37,647 bases of DNA from Devosia sp. (GTDB lineage Bacteria; Pseudomonadota; Alphaproteobacteria; Rhizobiales; Devosiaceae), in NCBI RefSeq assembly GCF_028290435.1, contig NZ_JAQGJV010000043.1, positions 1-37,647 of the forward strand, given 5' to 3'. Position numbers and translations under genes: made by a program. The notes under the pieces were generated by a model. The model did not search any database and was not told where the DNA came from. It saw nothing but the letters and a program-made list of their open reading frames with translations. Shown here in pieces: positions 25,664 to 33,778 of the stretch (positions are counted from its first letter, which is position 1; every line of letters begins with the position of its first letter).

Positions 25664-26892
25664 AACACGCGGCCTTCGTCGAAATCGTCGCGGACGCCGT
25701 TGAGATAAAAATCGCCCAGCACACGGCCGCGTAGCGAGGCAGGATTGTGGTTGCACAGCGTGCGAACATTCCGCCAATGTCGGTCAAAATTGCGCTTGCG
25801 CGAGGTGGCCGAACCACCGCCGGTGTCGAACAACTGCTGTGCTGCCTGCAGCGCCAGGCGGCCGATCATGACCTGCCCTTTGGAGTTGGCAAGCTGGGCC
25901 GCCAGCACCACCGCGTCGACATCGGTCGCCCCGGAGACAATGGCCACTGCAGACTCGTCAAGGCGTCGCGCCGTCTCGGCGATCAGGGTGTCGATGGTGT
26001 GCGACGCGGCGATGATTTCGCCCACCGCCAATTGCACAAAGTGATCGCCTCGCGCCGTCTCGGAGGCCGAGTGTTTTGCGGAGCGTGCCTGGTCCTGCAC
26101 ATAGCTCACTGCGTCGGAGACCACGTTGCGCACGATGCCGGCGATCACCGCCATCAAATGCAGTTGCGCGCGGGAGGCGTTGTGGCGACGGGCATAGGGC
26201 GTTCCGCCCGTTCTGAGCACGTTGAGTTCGCTGGCCTCGATGCGCACGTCGTCCAGATGCACGCTGCCGCTGGCGCTCAGGCGTTGGCCCATGCCGTCCC
26301 AATCGTCGCGGATTTCGACGCCGTCGCGATTGGCGGGCACCATAACGCCGGTTGGCTTTCCCTCCTCGTCGACCGCGCTGAAGCTGGCGTAATCGGCGTA
26401 GATCGCGCCGGTCGCGTAGTATTTCTCGCCGCTGAGCCGGTAATGGTCCCCCTCCTTGCGCAGCGTGGTGCGGATCATGTTGGGCCGGGGCGTACCGATT
26501 TCCATGTGAGCGCCGCCGAACAGCTTGCCGGCAAGCACCTCTGGGGCAAAGCGGCGGCTGGTCTCGCCCTCGGGGTCCAGCGCCAGCGACTCCAGAAATC
26601 CGAAATGCCCGCGCAAGGCATGGGCAACGCCGGAATCGGCGGCAGCCAGGGCGCAGGTTACCTCGACCTGATCGGACAGGCTGCCCCCCGGACCGCCCAG
26701 GCTTTCGGGCACGCGCAGCCACGTTAGGCCGGTGGTGCGCAGGAACTGGAATATCTCGTGAGGAAGCCGGCCTGCGAGCTCCCGTTCGGCAGAGCCTTCG
26801 GCCACCTTGGCAACAACGGCGGGAAGACCCGCCAGGATGTCCTCGCGCGTCAGGCGCGCAGGAGCCGAGGGCTGCAGGAGCTCGTTGAGCAT
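25660..26892 (-). CDS. DszC/SfnC-like flavin-dependent monooxygenase (acyl-CoA dehydrogenase fold)
   Basis: 410 residues. It shares the plan of the protein at 11938-13188: LRVPESLGGPGGSLSDQ near 60, SGEKYYATGAIYADYASF near 155, DDWDGMGQRLSASGS near 200, and the C-terminal FDRHWRNVRTLCNHNP near 375. The HWRN-x-RT-HNP ending marks the DszC/SfnC branch, which oxygenates sulfur compounds with FMNH2 rather than dehydrogenating acyl-CoA. It converges on the aminotransferase gene with a 4-base stop-stop overlap and stands alone on its strand. The 189 bases upstream contain no obvious copy of the shared sulfur-promoter element. The substrate is not known. Confidence 0.85.
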   Translation of the reverse strand: MLNELLQPSAPARLTREDILAGLPAVVAKVAEGSAERELAGRLPHEIFQFLRTTGLTWLRVPESLGGPGGSLSDQVEVTCALAAADSGVAHALRGHFGFLESLALDPEGETSRRFAPEVLAGKLFGGAHMEIGTPRPNMIRTTLRKEGDHYRLSGEKYYATGAIYADYASFSAVDEEGKPTGVMVPANRDGVEIRDDWDGMGQRLSASGSVHLDDVRIEASELNVLRTGGTPYARRHNASRAQLHLMAVIAGIVRNVVSDAVSYVQDQARSAKHSASETARGDHFVQLAVGEIIAASHTIDTLIAETARRLDESAVAIVSGATDVDAVVLAAQLANSKGQVMIGRLALQAAQQLFDTGGGSATSRKRNFDRHWRNVRTLCNHNPASLRGRVLGDFYLNGVRDDFDEGRVF

Positions 26893-27081
26893 AGCGGATC
26901 TCCGGGGATACAGACGCTCGGGTCCGGCGCTTGGCGTGCGGACGAGGCCGCATGGCGCGCGGCAAGGGTCATTGTTGAATGCGAGAGCACAGATATCGCG
27001 TCACAGGAGCCGACCAGCAGCTCTGCGTCGACGCATTTTTTCTTTCTCGACCGAGAAGCGATGCGTGCGGTCACCGAGCCG

Positions 27082-28923
27082 CTATGCCGTGCGCTGAGTG
27101 CCGACGGCCTCGGGCGACTTCTGGGCAAATTTCTGTAGCAGGGCAGTGGTTTCGGCCTCCGAACAGGGCCGGCCGAACAGATATCCCTGGCCCAGGATGC
27201 AGCCGAGTTCCCTGAGCTTTTCGACCTGTTCGTCCGTCTCCACGCCTTCGGCGACAACCCGCATATCCAGCTTGCGGGCGATGTCCAGAATGGCGCCGAC
27301 GATAACCGAACTGGGCGCGCTGGTGGTCAATCGATCGACGAACGACTTGTCGATTTTGATCACGTCGACCGGAAAGCTCAGCAAATGGGTGAGCGAGGCA
27401 AAACCGGTGCCGAAATCGTCGAGCGCCACGAGCAATCCGCGCTTGCGCAGAGCATCGACCGATTTGGGAATGCGGTTATCGCTGCCGCCGACGAAGACGG
27501 CCTCGTTGACCTCGAGCAGCACGTGGCGCAGCGGAACGCCCAAGGCGCTAAAGGTGTGGACCAGCCGCTCTTCCAGGTCGCCCCGCTCGAAATCGCCGGT
27601 GGTGACGTTGATGCCCACATGCTGGAAATGGATGCCGGCATCGAGCCAGAGACGAATGTCCTTGGCGATCTGGGTCAGCATCTGGCCGGTGAGCTGGTAG
27701 GCGATGCGTGGATCGGAAAACGCCTCGTGGAATTCGGCCGCCGAGGCGATGCTCCCGTCGGGACGCCGCATGCGCGCCAGCGCTTCCAGGCCGACGATCT
27801 CGCGGGTGTCGAGCCGAACGATGGGCTGGTAGTACGGCAGCATCCGCTCATCGGCGATCGCCTGGCCCACGTCGCGCACCACGTTGATGCGATTGACGAT
27901 GGCGGTGCGCAGCTCACGGGTAAACGGCACATAGCCGCCGCGATTGGTGGCCTTGGCATGATACAGGGCGAAATCGGCATTCTGGCAAAGCGTGTCCGCG
28001 TCCTGGGTCGCGGCGTCAAACAGCGCGCCGCCCATGGTGATGTGGGGCTCCACGCTGTAGCCAGCGGCCAGAATGAGCCCGTTGACCGTCGACAGCACCT
28101 TTCCGGCGGTCGCTTCGAGTGCGCTGGCGCTGGTGCAGGCCGGCACGATAATGGCAAATTCGTCGCCCGCCAGGCGGCAGGTGGTCAGTGCGGGGTCACT
28201 GGCGTGGATGCGCTCGGCTATGGTGCGGATCACGGCATCGCCAGCCGCGTGGCCCATGGTGTCATTGACGATCTTGAGCTGGTCGATATCGGCCAGCAGC
28301 AGCCCGAATGGCGTCCCGCCGGCGATCTGCTGCTGCAACAGTCCGTTGAAATGCAGGCGGTTGGGAACGCCGGTCAGTGTATCGAAATAGGCAAGGCGAT
28401 AGTTGGTAGCCTGGGCGTCCTCATGCTCGATGGCGATGGAGCAGAGATGCACGCTGGTCTGGACGATCCGCCGTTCCAGCTCAGTGGGGCCACGCGCCTC
28501 CTTGAAATAAAACGCGAAGGTCGCAGCGACACCGCCATCGCGGTTTGGGATGGGCGTTGACCAGCACGCCTTCAATCCCAGTGGGATCGCCAGGGCCTTG
28601 TAGTCCTCCCAGAGCGGGTCATGTTCGATGTCGGTGACGAGGACCGGCTCGTTGCGCCACGCCGCCGTGCCGCAGGAGCCGACCTTGGGGCCGATGGGCC
28701 GCCCATTGATGGCCTTGCTGAAGCTGGCCGGCAGGCCGGGACTGGCAAGCGTGTGCAATATCCCTGGCGCTTCGATGGCAAGAATGGTGCAGGTCGTGCC
28801 CGGCGCCATGGCTTCGGCGCGCCGGCATAACAAGCCGAACGTCGAGGCCAGCGACTCGCCACGCGCTATAGTCTCCAGCACCTCCGTTTGCAGGTGCAAT
28901 AGTGATGCGCTCAGGACACTCAT
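27082..28923 (-). CDS. GAF-GGDEF-EAL cyclic-di-GMP turnover protein
   Basis: 613 residues from the ATG at 28923, chosen because AGGTG lies 5 bases before it; a TTG at 28935 is less likely. Domains are GAF (about 15-168, with KVGSCGTAAWRNEPVLVTDI), GGDEF (about 175-335) and EAL (about 350-600). The cyclase signature is AGDEF (252-256), a common variant, with ADIDQLKIVND before it; no RxxD inhibitory site is seen. The EAL domain keeps EAL at 380-382, GINVTTGDF, EVNEAVF, DDFGTGFASL, KIDKSFV, VAEGVE and GQGYLFGRP, so phosphodiesterase activity is likely. No membrane segment is apparent. The GAF domain may sense a small ligand. It is a single gene with no visible operon partners. Confidence 0.93.
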   Translation of the reverse strand: MSVLSASLLHLQTEVLETIARGESLASTFGLLCRRAEAMAPGTTCTILAIEAPGILHTLASPGLPASFSKAINGRPIGPKVGSCGTAAWRNEPVLVTDIEHDPLWEDYKALAIPLGLKACWSTPIPNRDGGVAATFAFYFKEARGPTELERRIVQTSVHLCSIAIEHEDAQATNYRLAYFDTLTGVPNRLHFNGLLQQQIAGGTPFGLLLADIDQLKIVNDTMGHAAGDAVIRTIAERIHASDPALTTCRLAGDEFAIIVPACTSASALEATAGKVLSTVNGLILAAGYSVEPHITMGGALFDAATQDADTLCQNADFALYHAKATNRGGYVPFTRELRTAIVNRINVVRDVGQAIADERMLPYYQPIVRLDTREIVGLEALARMRRPDGSIASAAEFHEAFSDPRIAYQLTGQMLTQIAKDIRLWLDAGIHFQHVGINVTTGDFERGDLEERLVHTFSALGVPLRHVLLEVNEAVFVGGSDNRIPKSVDALRKRGLLVALDDFGTGFASLTHLLSFPVDVIKIDKSFVDRLTTSAPSSVIVGAILDIARKLDMRVVAEGVETDEQVEKLRELGCILGQGYLFGRPCSEAETTALLQKFAQKSPEAVGTQRTA

Positions 28924-29082
28924 GTTGCACCTCAAGCCCGAGACTTCGTATTAACCTATAGCTCTAAAGTATGCACGCCGCAGACATCGTGGTTTTTACA
29001 AGCTGTGACAGCAGAAGATTAACCGCTCCTGCGCATTGCCATGAGTCAGCACTTCGGTTGACGTCCCAATTGCGGAAAAATC

Positions 29083-29142
29083 GACGACCGGCGGGCCGAT
29101 GCGGCGCTCTATCGTGCCAAGGCCGGCGGCCGTAACCTGGGT
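29083..29142 (+). pseudogene. Remnant of a GGDEF domain C-terminus
   Basis: Read rightward, this stretch encodes DDRRADAALYRAKAGGRN, close to the nearly invariant end of GGDEF domains (LLRRADAALYRAKAAGRN). The frame is closed by TGA at 29059-29061, and downstream it runs antisense into the AhpD-like gene with no further homology. It is on the opposite strand from the intact GGDEF-EAL gene, whose own version reads NADFALYHAKATNRGG. It is probably a scrap of a lost cyclase gene; the rest of the 28924-29160 spacer shows nothing else. Confidence 0.5.
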
Positions 29143-29160
29143 GTGCGTTGCGGACCAGGT

Positions 29161-29688
29161 CTACGCGCCGGCCAGGAACGGCAGCAATTCGGCGTCCAGC
29201 TCCGTATCGACGGCATCGGTGAAGAGGTTGGTGGCGACCATCAGGCCGGCAAAGGCAATCAGGTCGACCAGCGTCTTGTCGGTATAGCGCGCGGCGAGCG
29301 CCAGCCATACATCGTCCGGAATGGATTTCGGATTTTTGACGATTGCGGTGCCGAGACGCTGCAGCAGCGCTTCGGCGTCGGTCAGATCCAGCGCATCGGG
29401 ATCGTCCCCGCCCTGGATCAGCGCGCGGCGCATGAAATTGGTGCCGACCACGCTGCCGGAGGCCAGGCTGATGGCGTGGGCGAATATCCAGATCGGACGA
29501 TCACCCAGAACGGGGCGCAGTTCGTCGCGCAGCGTGAACCACTCGCCATAAACCCGCAAAGCCGCGGGCGAATGCAGCAGCGTGCGCTTCATATTGGTCA
29601 TGCGGCCGCGCAGGCGCAGCTCTTCATCATGCGCCGCCTGCTGTTCGGGCGTGGCGGCGTCGTCGGCGAGTTGCGGAATGCGGGCCAT
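29161..29688 (-). CDS. AhpD-like / carboxymuconolactone decarboxylase family protein without cysteines
   Basis: 175 residues from the ATG at 29688, which follows the OsmC-family stop by one base; an upstream extension of the frame overlaps that gene and is not needed. The all-helical pattern (LLHSPAALRVYGEWFTLRDELRPVLG, FAHAISLASGSVVGTNFMRR, DVWLALAARYTDKTLVDLIAFAGLMVATN) is that of CMD/AhpD proteins. AhpD-type redox members carry CxxC where this one has SGSV, and there is no cysteine anywhere in the product. It is therefore not a thiol reductase; a decarboxylase-like or structural role is possible. Tight coupling to the OsmC-type gene suggests they work together. Confidence 0.8.
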   Translation of the reverse strand: MARIPQLADDAATPEQQAAHDEELRLRGRMTNMKRTLLHSPAALRVYGEWFTLRDELRPVLGDRPIWIFAHAISLASGSVVGTNFMRRALIQGGDDPDALDLTDAEALLQRLGTAIVKNPKSIPDDVWLALAARYTDKTLVDLIAFAGLMVATNLFTDAVDTELDAELLPFLAGA

Positions 29689-29689
29689 G

Positions 29690-30115
29690 TCAGACAGTGG
29701 CCGGTTCGACGTCGTGGATCGTCGCACCATGCTCGAACGTGTTGCCGACGGTGCAGATTGCATGAGCTTCCGTGATCAGCGCCTGCCGCTCTTCGGCCGA
29801 GAAATCCCCCACTATATCGAAGCTCGTGGCGAACGAGGCCACCCGCGATGGCAATTCATGGGCCTTTTCATGCGTCACCTCGACATCGACTTTGACCAGC
29901 CGGTCGAGCAGGCCCAGCTTGCGCGCGGCAATGCGCACGCTCAGCACGAGACAGCCGGCCAAAGCCGCATCCATAAATTCGAGCGGGGTGAAACCTTCAT
30001 CGGAGGCCAGATTGGCGAGCCGCGCGGCCGCGCCCGACTTGGCCTGCACGCCGCCATGTCCGGCGTGATCCAGCGTGGCGCCGACAGTGGTGGGACGGGT
30101 GACGATATTGGGCAT
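29690..30115 (-). CDS. OsmC-family thiol peroxidase-like protein
   Basis: 141 residues, typical OsmC length. The two conserved cysteines are present: C55 in MDAALAGCLVLS and C121 in AHAICTVGNT. In OsmC/Ohr proteins these reduce organic hydroperoxides, with lipoamide or other thiols as reductant. The central DVEVTHEK and SFDIVGDFSAEERQALI segments also fit. It is the first gene of a two-gene leftward unit with the cysteine-free AhpD-like protein, and is divergent from the second oligopeptide importer across 292 bases. Confidence 0.9.
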   Translation of the reverse strand: MPNIVTRPTTVGATLDHAGHGGVQAKSGAAARLANLASDEGFTPLEFMDAALAGCLVLSVRIAARKLGLLDRLVKVDVEVTHEKAHELPSRVASFATSFDIVGDFSAEERQALITEAHAICTVGNTFEHGATIHDVEPATV

Positions 30116-30324
30116 GATCGTGAGCTTTCGGATGGTGCAAGCTGCGTAGTCTCAACGCCTTAGATTGTCGCTCAGGCGCGTCCACGCAAGGCAAAGATGC
30201 ACGCCAAGCGCCGCAAAGAACCGCTTTATCAAAAGCCGGGGTGAATCGAGAGATCGATTTTACTGCAGCTAAAAAAATTGGAACCGCGCCGCAGGGCGTT
30301 GAGTAGGCATTCAGCAAGTGACAT

Positions 30325-30336
30325 TGTATCGATACA
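30325..30336. promoter_or_regulatory. 12-bp perfect palindrome upstream of the second importer operon
   Basis: TGTATCGATACA is perfectly symmetrical and lies 71 bases before the start of the binding-protein gene at 30408, in the divergent spacer with the OsmC-type gene. The size and symmetry suit a GntR- or LacI-type operator, but no regulator gene adjoins it. The rest of the 30116-30407 spacer shows only an A-tract near 30270. Confidence 0.45.
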
Positions 30337-30407
30337 CCAGACGGCGCCATGCGGTTGCGTCAACCGTGCGCCCCGCTCGCCCCGAGCGGCACGATCAGGA
30401 GTTTTAG

Positions 30408-31940
30408 ATGAGCAATTCGATTTTCCGCGGCGTCACGCGCCGTCAGTTTGGCGTGCGTGCCATCGCCGCGACGGCGGCCATGGTCGCCCTGCTCGGCGTC
30501 AGCCCAGCCGTTTTGGCCCAGGCTGCGTTCGACAAGGACGCCGTCATCGAGATCGGCTCGCTCTACGAGCCGCAGAACCTCGACAACACCGCCGGCGCCG
30601 GCCAGGGCATCAACGAGGCCTTTAACGGCAATGTCTACGAAGCGCTGTTCGCGCTGACCGATGCGGGCACCGTGGTCAATTCGCTGGCCAAGGACTACAC
30701 CGTCAGCGCGGACGGCCTGACCTATACGTTCACTCTCCAGTCCGGCGTGACCTTCCACTCTGGCGATCCGCTGACCTCGGCCGACGTCAAGGCCAGCATC
30801 GAGCGCGTCACCGCCGAGGCCTCCAAAAGCTCGCGCAAGAAGAGCCTCGCCACCATCGCCAAGATCGAAACGCCAGACGATGCCACCGTGGTGATCACCC
30901 TGTCGGAAAAGTCGATCTCGCTGCCCTACAACCTGAGCTATGTGTGGATCGTCAGCGATACCGCCAAGAGCCTGGCTGACAGCGAAGATGGCACCGGCCC
31001 CTATACGTTGGCCGATTGGCGCCGCGGTTCCACCCTGTCGCTTGATCGCAACGACAAGTACTGGGGCACCGCTCCGACCAATGCCGGCGTGACCTTCAAC
31101 TATTTCACCGACGCCACCGCGCTCAACAATGCGCTGCTGACCGGCGCTGTCGACATCATCACCTCGGTGCAAAGCCCCGATGCTTTGGCGCAGTTCAAGG
31201 ACAATGCTGACTTCACCGTCACCAACGGCCAGTCGACCACCAAGGAAATCCTGGCGTTCAATGACCGCGTCGCGCCGTTCGACAACGTCAAGGTGCGCAA
31301 GGCTATCGCCCGCGCCATCGACGACAAGAAGCTGCTCGAATCGATCTGGGGCGAATACGGCACGCTGATCGGCTCATTCGTGCCACCGACCGATCCCTGG
31401 TACACCGACCTGACCGCCGTCGACGCCTATGATCCGGCAAGCGCCAAGGCGCTGCTGACCGAGGCCGGCTACCCCGATGGCTTCACCTTCAAGCTCGACA
31501 CCCCCGATTACGATCCGCATCCGATCGTTGCCGAATTCATCAAGAGCGAGCTGGCCAAGGTTGGCGTGACGGTCGAGATCAACATCATCACCGCCAACGA
31601 ATGGTACACCAAGGTCTACCAGTCGCTGGATTTCGCGGCGACGCTGCAGGAACACGTCAACCACCGCGATATCGTGTTCTACGGCAATCCGGATTTCTAT
31701 TGGGGCTATAACAATCCCAAGGTCATCGAGCTGATCAAGCAGTCCGAAGCTAGCGCCACGGTGGACGAGCAGACCGCAAAGTTGCTGGAAGCCAACAAGC
31801 TGATCGCCGAAGACGCCGCGTCGGATTGGCTATATCTCTATCCCCAGATCGTGGTATCGGCATCGTCGGTCACCGGCTATCCGGTCAATGGGCTGAACTC
31901 GCAGTTCTTCGCCTACAATATCGAAAAAGCCGCGAAATAA
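30408..31940 (+). CDS. Oligopeptide-type ABC substrate-binding protein (family 5)
   Basis: 510 residues. The signal has a twin-arginine motif (TRRQFGV) and ends near VLAQA (residue 38). The mature part has IEIGSLYEPQNLDNTAG, LQSGVTFHSGDPLTSADVKAS near 120, GTGPYTLADWRRGSTLSL near 200, and VRKAIARAIDDKKLLES near 300, as in DppA/OppA proteins. AGGAG lies 6 bases before the ATG. It heads a second, separate importer operon (permeases, two ATPases, DUF1684 protein). It is clearly diverged from the two family-5 proteins in the sulfur-linked region. The ligand is unknown. Confidence 0.9.
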   Translation: MSNSIFRGVTRRQFGVRAIAATAAMVALLGVSPAVLAQAAFDKDAVIEIGSLYEPQNLDNTAGAGQGINEAFNGNVYEALFALTDAGTVVNSLAKDYTVSADGLTYTFTLQSGVTFHSGDPLTSADVKASIERVTAEASKSSRKKSLATIAKIETPDDATVVITLSEKSISLPYNLSYVWIVSDTAKSLADSEDGTGPYTLADWRRGSTLSLDRNDKYWGTAPTNAGVTFNYFTDATALNNALLTGAVDIITSVQSPDALAQFKDNADFTVTNGQSTTKEILAFNDRVAPFDNVKVRKAIARAIDDKKLLESIWGEYGTLIGSFVPPTDPWYTDLTAVDAYDPASAKALLTEAGYPDGFTFKLDTPDYDPHPIVAEFIKSELAKVGVTVEINIITANEWYTKVYQSLDFAATLQEHVNHRDIVFYGNPDFYWGYNNPKVIELIKQSEASATVDEQTAKLLEANKLIAEDAASDWLYLYPQIVVSASSVTGYPVNGLNSQFFAYNIEKAAK

Positions 31941-31970
31941 GTTCGCGCGAGCCGGCGAAAGGGGCTGCCT

Positions 31971-32933
31971 ATTCTCAGCTATATCCTGCGCCGGCTCGCC
32001 ATTCTTATCCTCTCCCTGCTGCTCGCCTCGGTGGTGCTGTTCGCCCTGCTGCGCCTGCTGCCGGGCGATCCTGCCAATGCCCTGCTGGGCGTTGGCGCCA
32101 CCGCCCAGCAGATTGCCTCGGCGAAGGCGCAGGTCGGCTCGGACCTGCCGCTGACCGAGCAATTTGTGCGCTTCGTCTCCAGTCTTGCTCGATTTGACCT
32201 GGGCACCTCCTTCGTCAGCCAGGCGCCTGTGGGTGCCGAAATCCTCGACCGGCTGACGGTCACGATTCCCATCACGCTGCTTTCGTTCGCGCTGGCCATC
32301 ATTCTCGCCGTGCCGCTCGGCATTGTCGCTGCCGTCAAGGCGGATCGCTGGTACGGCGCGGTGATTTCGGTGGTTTCCCAACTCGGCATCGCCATCCCGG
32401 TGTTTTGGGTCGGCATCCTCTTGGTCACCGCCTTTGCCATCAATATTCGCCTGTTCCCCTCGGGCGGGTTTCCCCGCCACGGCTGGGCCGATCCCCTCAA
32501 TGCGCTGCGCAGCCTGGCCCTGCCGGTGCTGACCATCGGCATCGTCATGGCCTCGTCGCTGCTGCGCTATGTCCGGTCTGCAACGCAGGACGTGCTGGGC
32601 AGCGACTACCTGCGCACGGCGCGGGCGCTGGGCTCGGGTTACACCGAAGCGCTGCTGCGCCATGGCGTGCGCAATGGCGTGGTTCCCATCATTTCCATCC
32701 TCGGCATCGAGCTGGCATCGACTTTTCTGGGCGCTGTAGTGGTGGAGAAGGTGTTCGCCCTGCCCGGCCTCGGCTCGATGCTGCTGCTGGGCATTTCGCA
32801 GCGCGATTATCCCAATGTGCAGGGCGTACTGTTTGTCTCGACGCTGCTGGTGCTGCTGATCGGCTTCGTCGCCGATCTGGTGCAGCGCCTGGTCGATCCG
32901 CGCCTACGCGACCGCGCGGTGGGCTCGCCATGA
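31971..32933 (+). CDS. Dipeptide-type ABC transporter permease (DppB-like), apparent ATT start
   Basis: About 320 residues if translation starts at ATT 31971. DppB proteins begin with M-L-x-Y-I-L-R-R-L, and here the frame reads ATT CTC AGC TAT ATC CTG CGC CGG (x-L-S-Y-I-L-R-R), with AAAGGGG ending 6 bases before the ATT. No ATG, GTG or TTG lies between the stop at 31938 and this point; CTG at 31965 would sit directly against the Shine-Dalgarno. The first GTG (32031) would delete the first membrane helix. The rest is standard: RLLPGDPANALLG, RTARALGSGYTEALLRHGVRNG (EAA loop), VVVEKVFALPGLGSMLLLG. It overlaps the next permease by 4 bases. A base error turning ATG into ATT is the alternative. 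Confidence 0.85.
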   Translation: MLSYILRRLAILILSLLLASVVLFALLRLLPGDPANALLGVGATAQQIASAKAQVGSDLPLTEQFVRFVSSLARFDLGTSFVSQAPVGAEILDRLTVTIPITLLSFALAIILAVPLGIVAAVKADRWYGAVISVVSQLGIAIPVFWVGILLVTAFAINIRLFPSGGFPRHGWADPLNALRSLALPVLTIGIVMASSLLRYVRSATQDVLGSDYLRTARALGSGYTEALLRHGVRNGVVPIISILGIELASTFLGAVVVEKVFALPGLGSMLLLGISQRDYPNVQGVLFVSTLLVLLIGFVADLVQRLVDPRLRDRAVGSP

Positions 32934-33778
32934 GCGCGATCGCAGCAGCGCCTGTGCGCAGGTCCCGCCGCTCCTGGCTGTTTGCCATTGGGCTAATCCT
33001 GGTGGGCATCAATGTCGCCGTGGCGCTGCTGACGCTGGTCTGGCTGCCCTATGATCCGTCGAGCACGGCCGGCGGACGGCTGGAAGCGCCATCGCTGCTG
33101 CATTGGGCGGGAACCGACCGGCTTGGCCGCGACCTGTTCACCCAGATCATGATCGGCTCCCGCATCGCCCTCATGGTGGGCGCTGGCGCAGTCGCCATCG
33201 GCGCGGCCATCGGAGTGACGCTCGGCGTCCTCTCGGCCTTCGCAACCCGGCTGCTCGATGACGCCTTTGCCGCGGCCTTCGATATCCTGATCGCCTTCCC
33301 CACCCTGTTGCTGGCCATGCTGGTCGTCGCGGCCAGCGATACGGCGAGCCTGGGGTCGGCCATCCTGGCGCTGGGCATCGCCATTTCCGCCATCGTCGCC
33401 CGGCTGACGCGCATCCTCGCCAAGCGCGTCATCGGGATGGACTACATCACCGCCGCCCGCACCTCGGGCACGTCGTGGCCGCAGATCGTGATCAAGCATG
33501 TGTTGCCCAATATCTGGCCGACCCTGCTGGTCAATTTCGCGCTGCAATTCGGCCTCGCTGTCATCGCCGAGGCCTCGCTGTCCTATCTCGGCCTTGGCGC
33601 GCCACCGCCCAACGCATCATGGGGGCGTCTGCTGCAGGAAGCTCAGGGAACGGTCTACACCGCCCCGTTCGGCGCCATCGCGCCGGGACTGGCGCTGCTG
33701 ATCCTCGTCATCGGCATCAACCTGTCAGCCGACGGTCTGCGTGACATCGGCGACCCGACACGGCGAGGCTCGCGATGA
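32930..33778 (+). CDS. Dipeptide-type ABC transporter permease (DppC-like)
   Basis: 282 residues from the ATG at 32930, which overlaps the upstream stop; a longer in-frame extension upstream is only a shadow of the previous gene. HWAGTDRLGRDLFTQIMIGSR near 60 is the DppC signature. DYITAARTSGTSWPQIVIKHVLPNIWP is the docking loop, and AEASLSYLGLGAPPPNASWG follows near 215. About six membrane helices are expected. It is coupled to the following ATPase gene by an ATGA overlap. Confidence 0.92.
   Translation: MSAIAAAPVRRSRRSWLFAIGLILVGINVAVALLTLVWLPYDPSSTAGGRLEAPSLLHWAGTDRLGRDLFTQIMIGSRIALMVGAGAVAIGAAIGVTLGVLSAFATRLLDDAFAAAFDILIAFPTLLLAMLVVAASDTASLGSAILALGIAISAIVARLTRILAKRVIGMDYITAARTSGTSWPQIVIKHVLPNIWPTLLVNFALQFGLAVIAEASLSYLGLGAPPPNASWGRLLQEAQGTVYTAPFGAIAPGLALLILVIGINLSADGLRDIGDPTRRGSR

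Noticed and set aside
32031..32933. GTG at 32031 as the start of the second DppB-type permease
   Set aside because: It would remove the conserved L-S-Y-I-L-R-R segment and the first membrane helix, which are present in frame from 31971 with a good Shine-Dalgarno.
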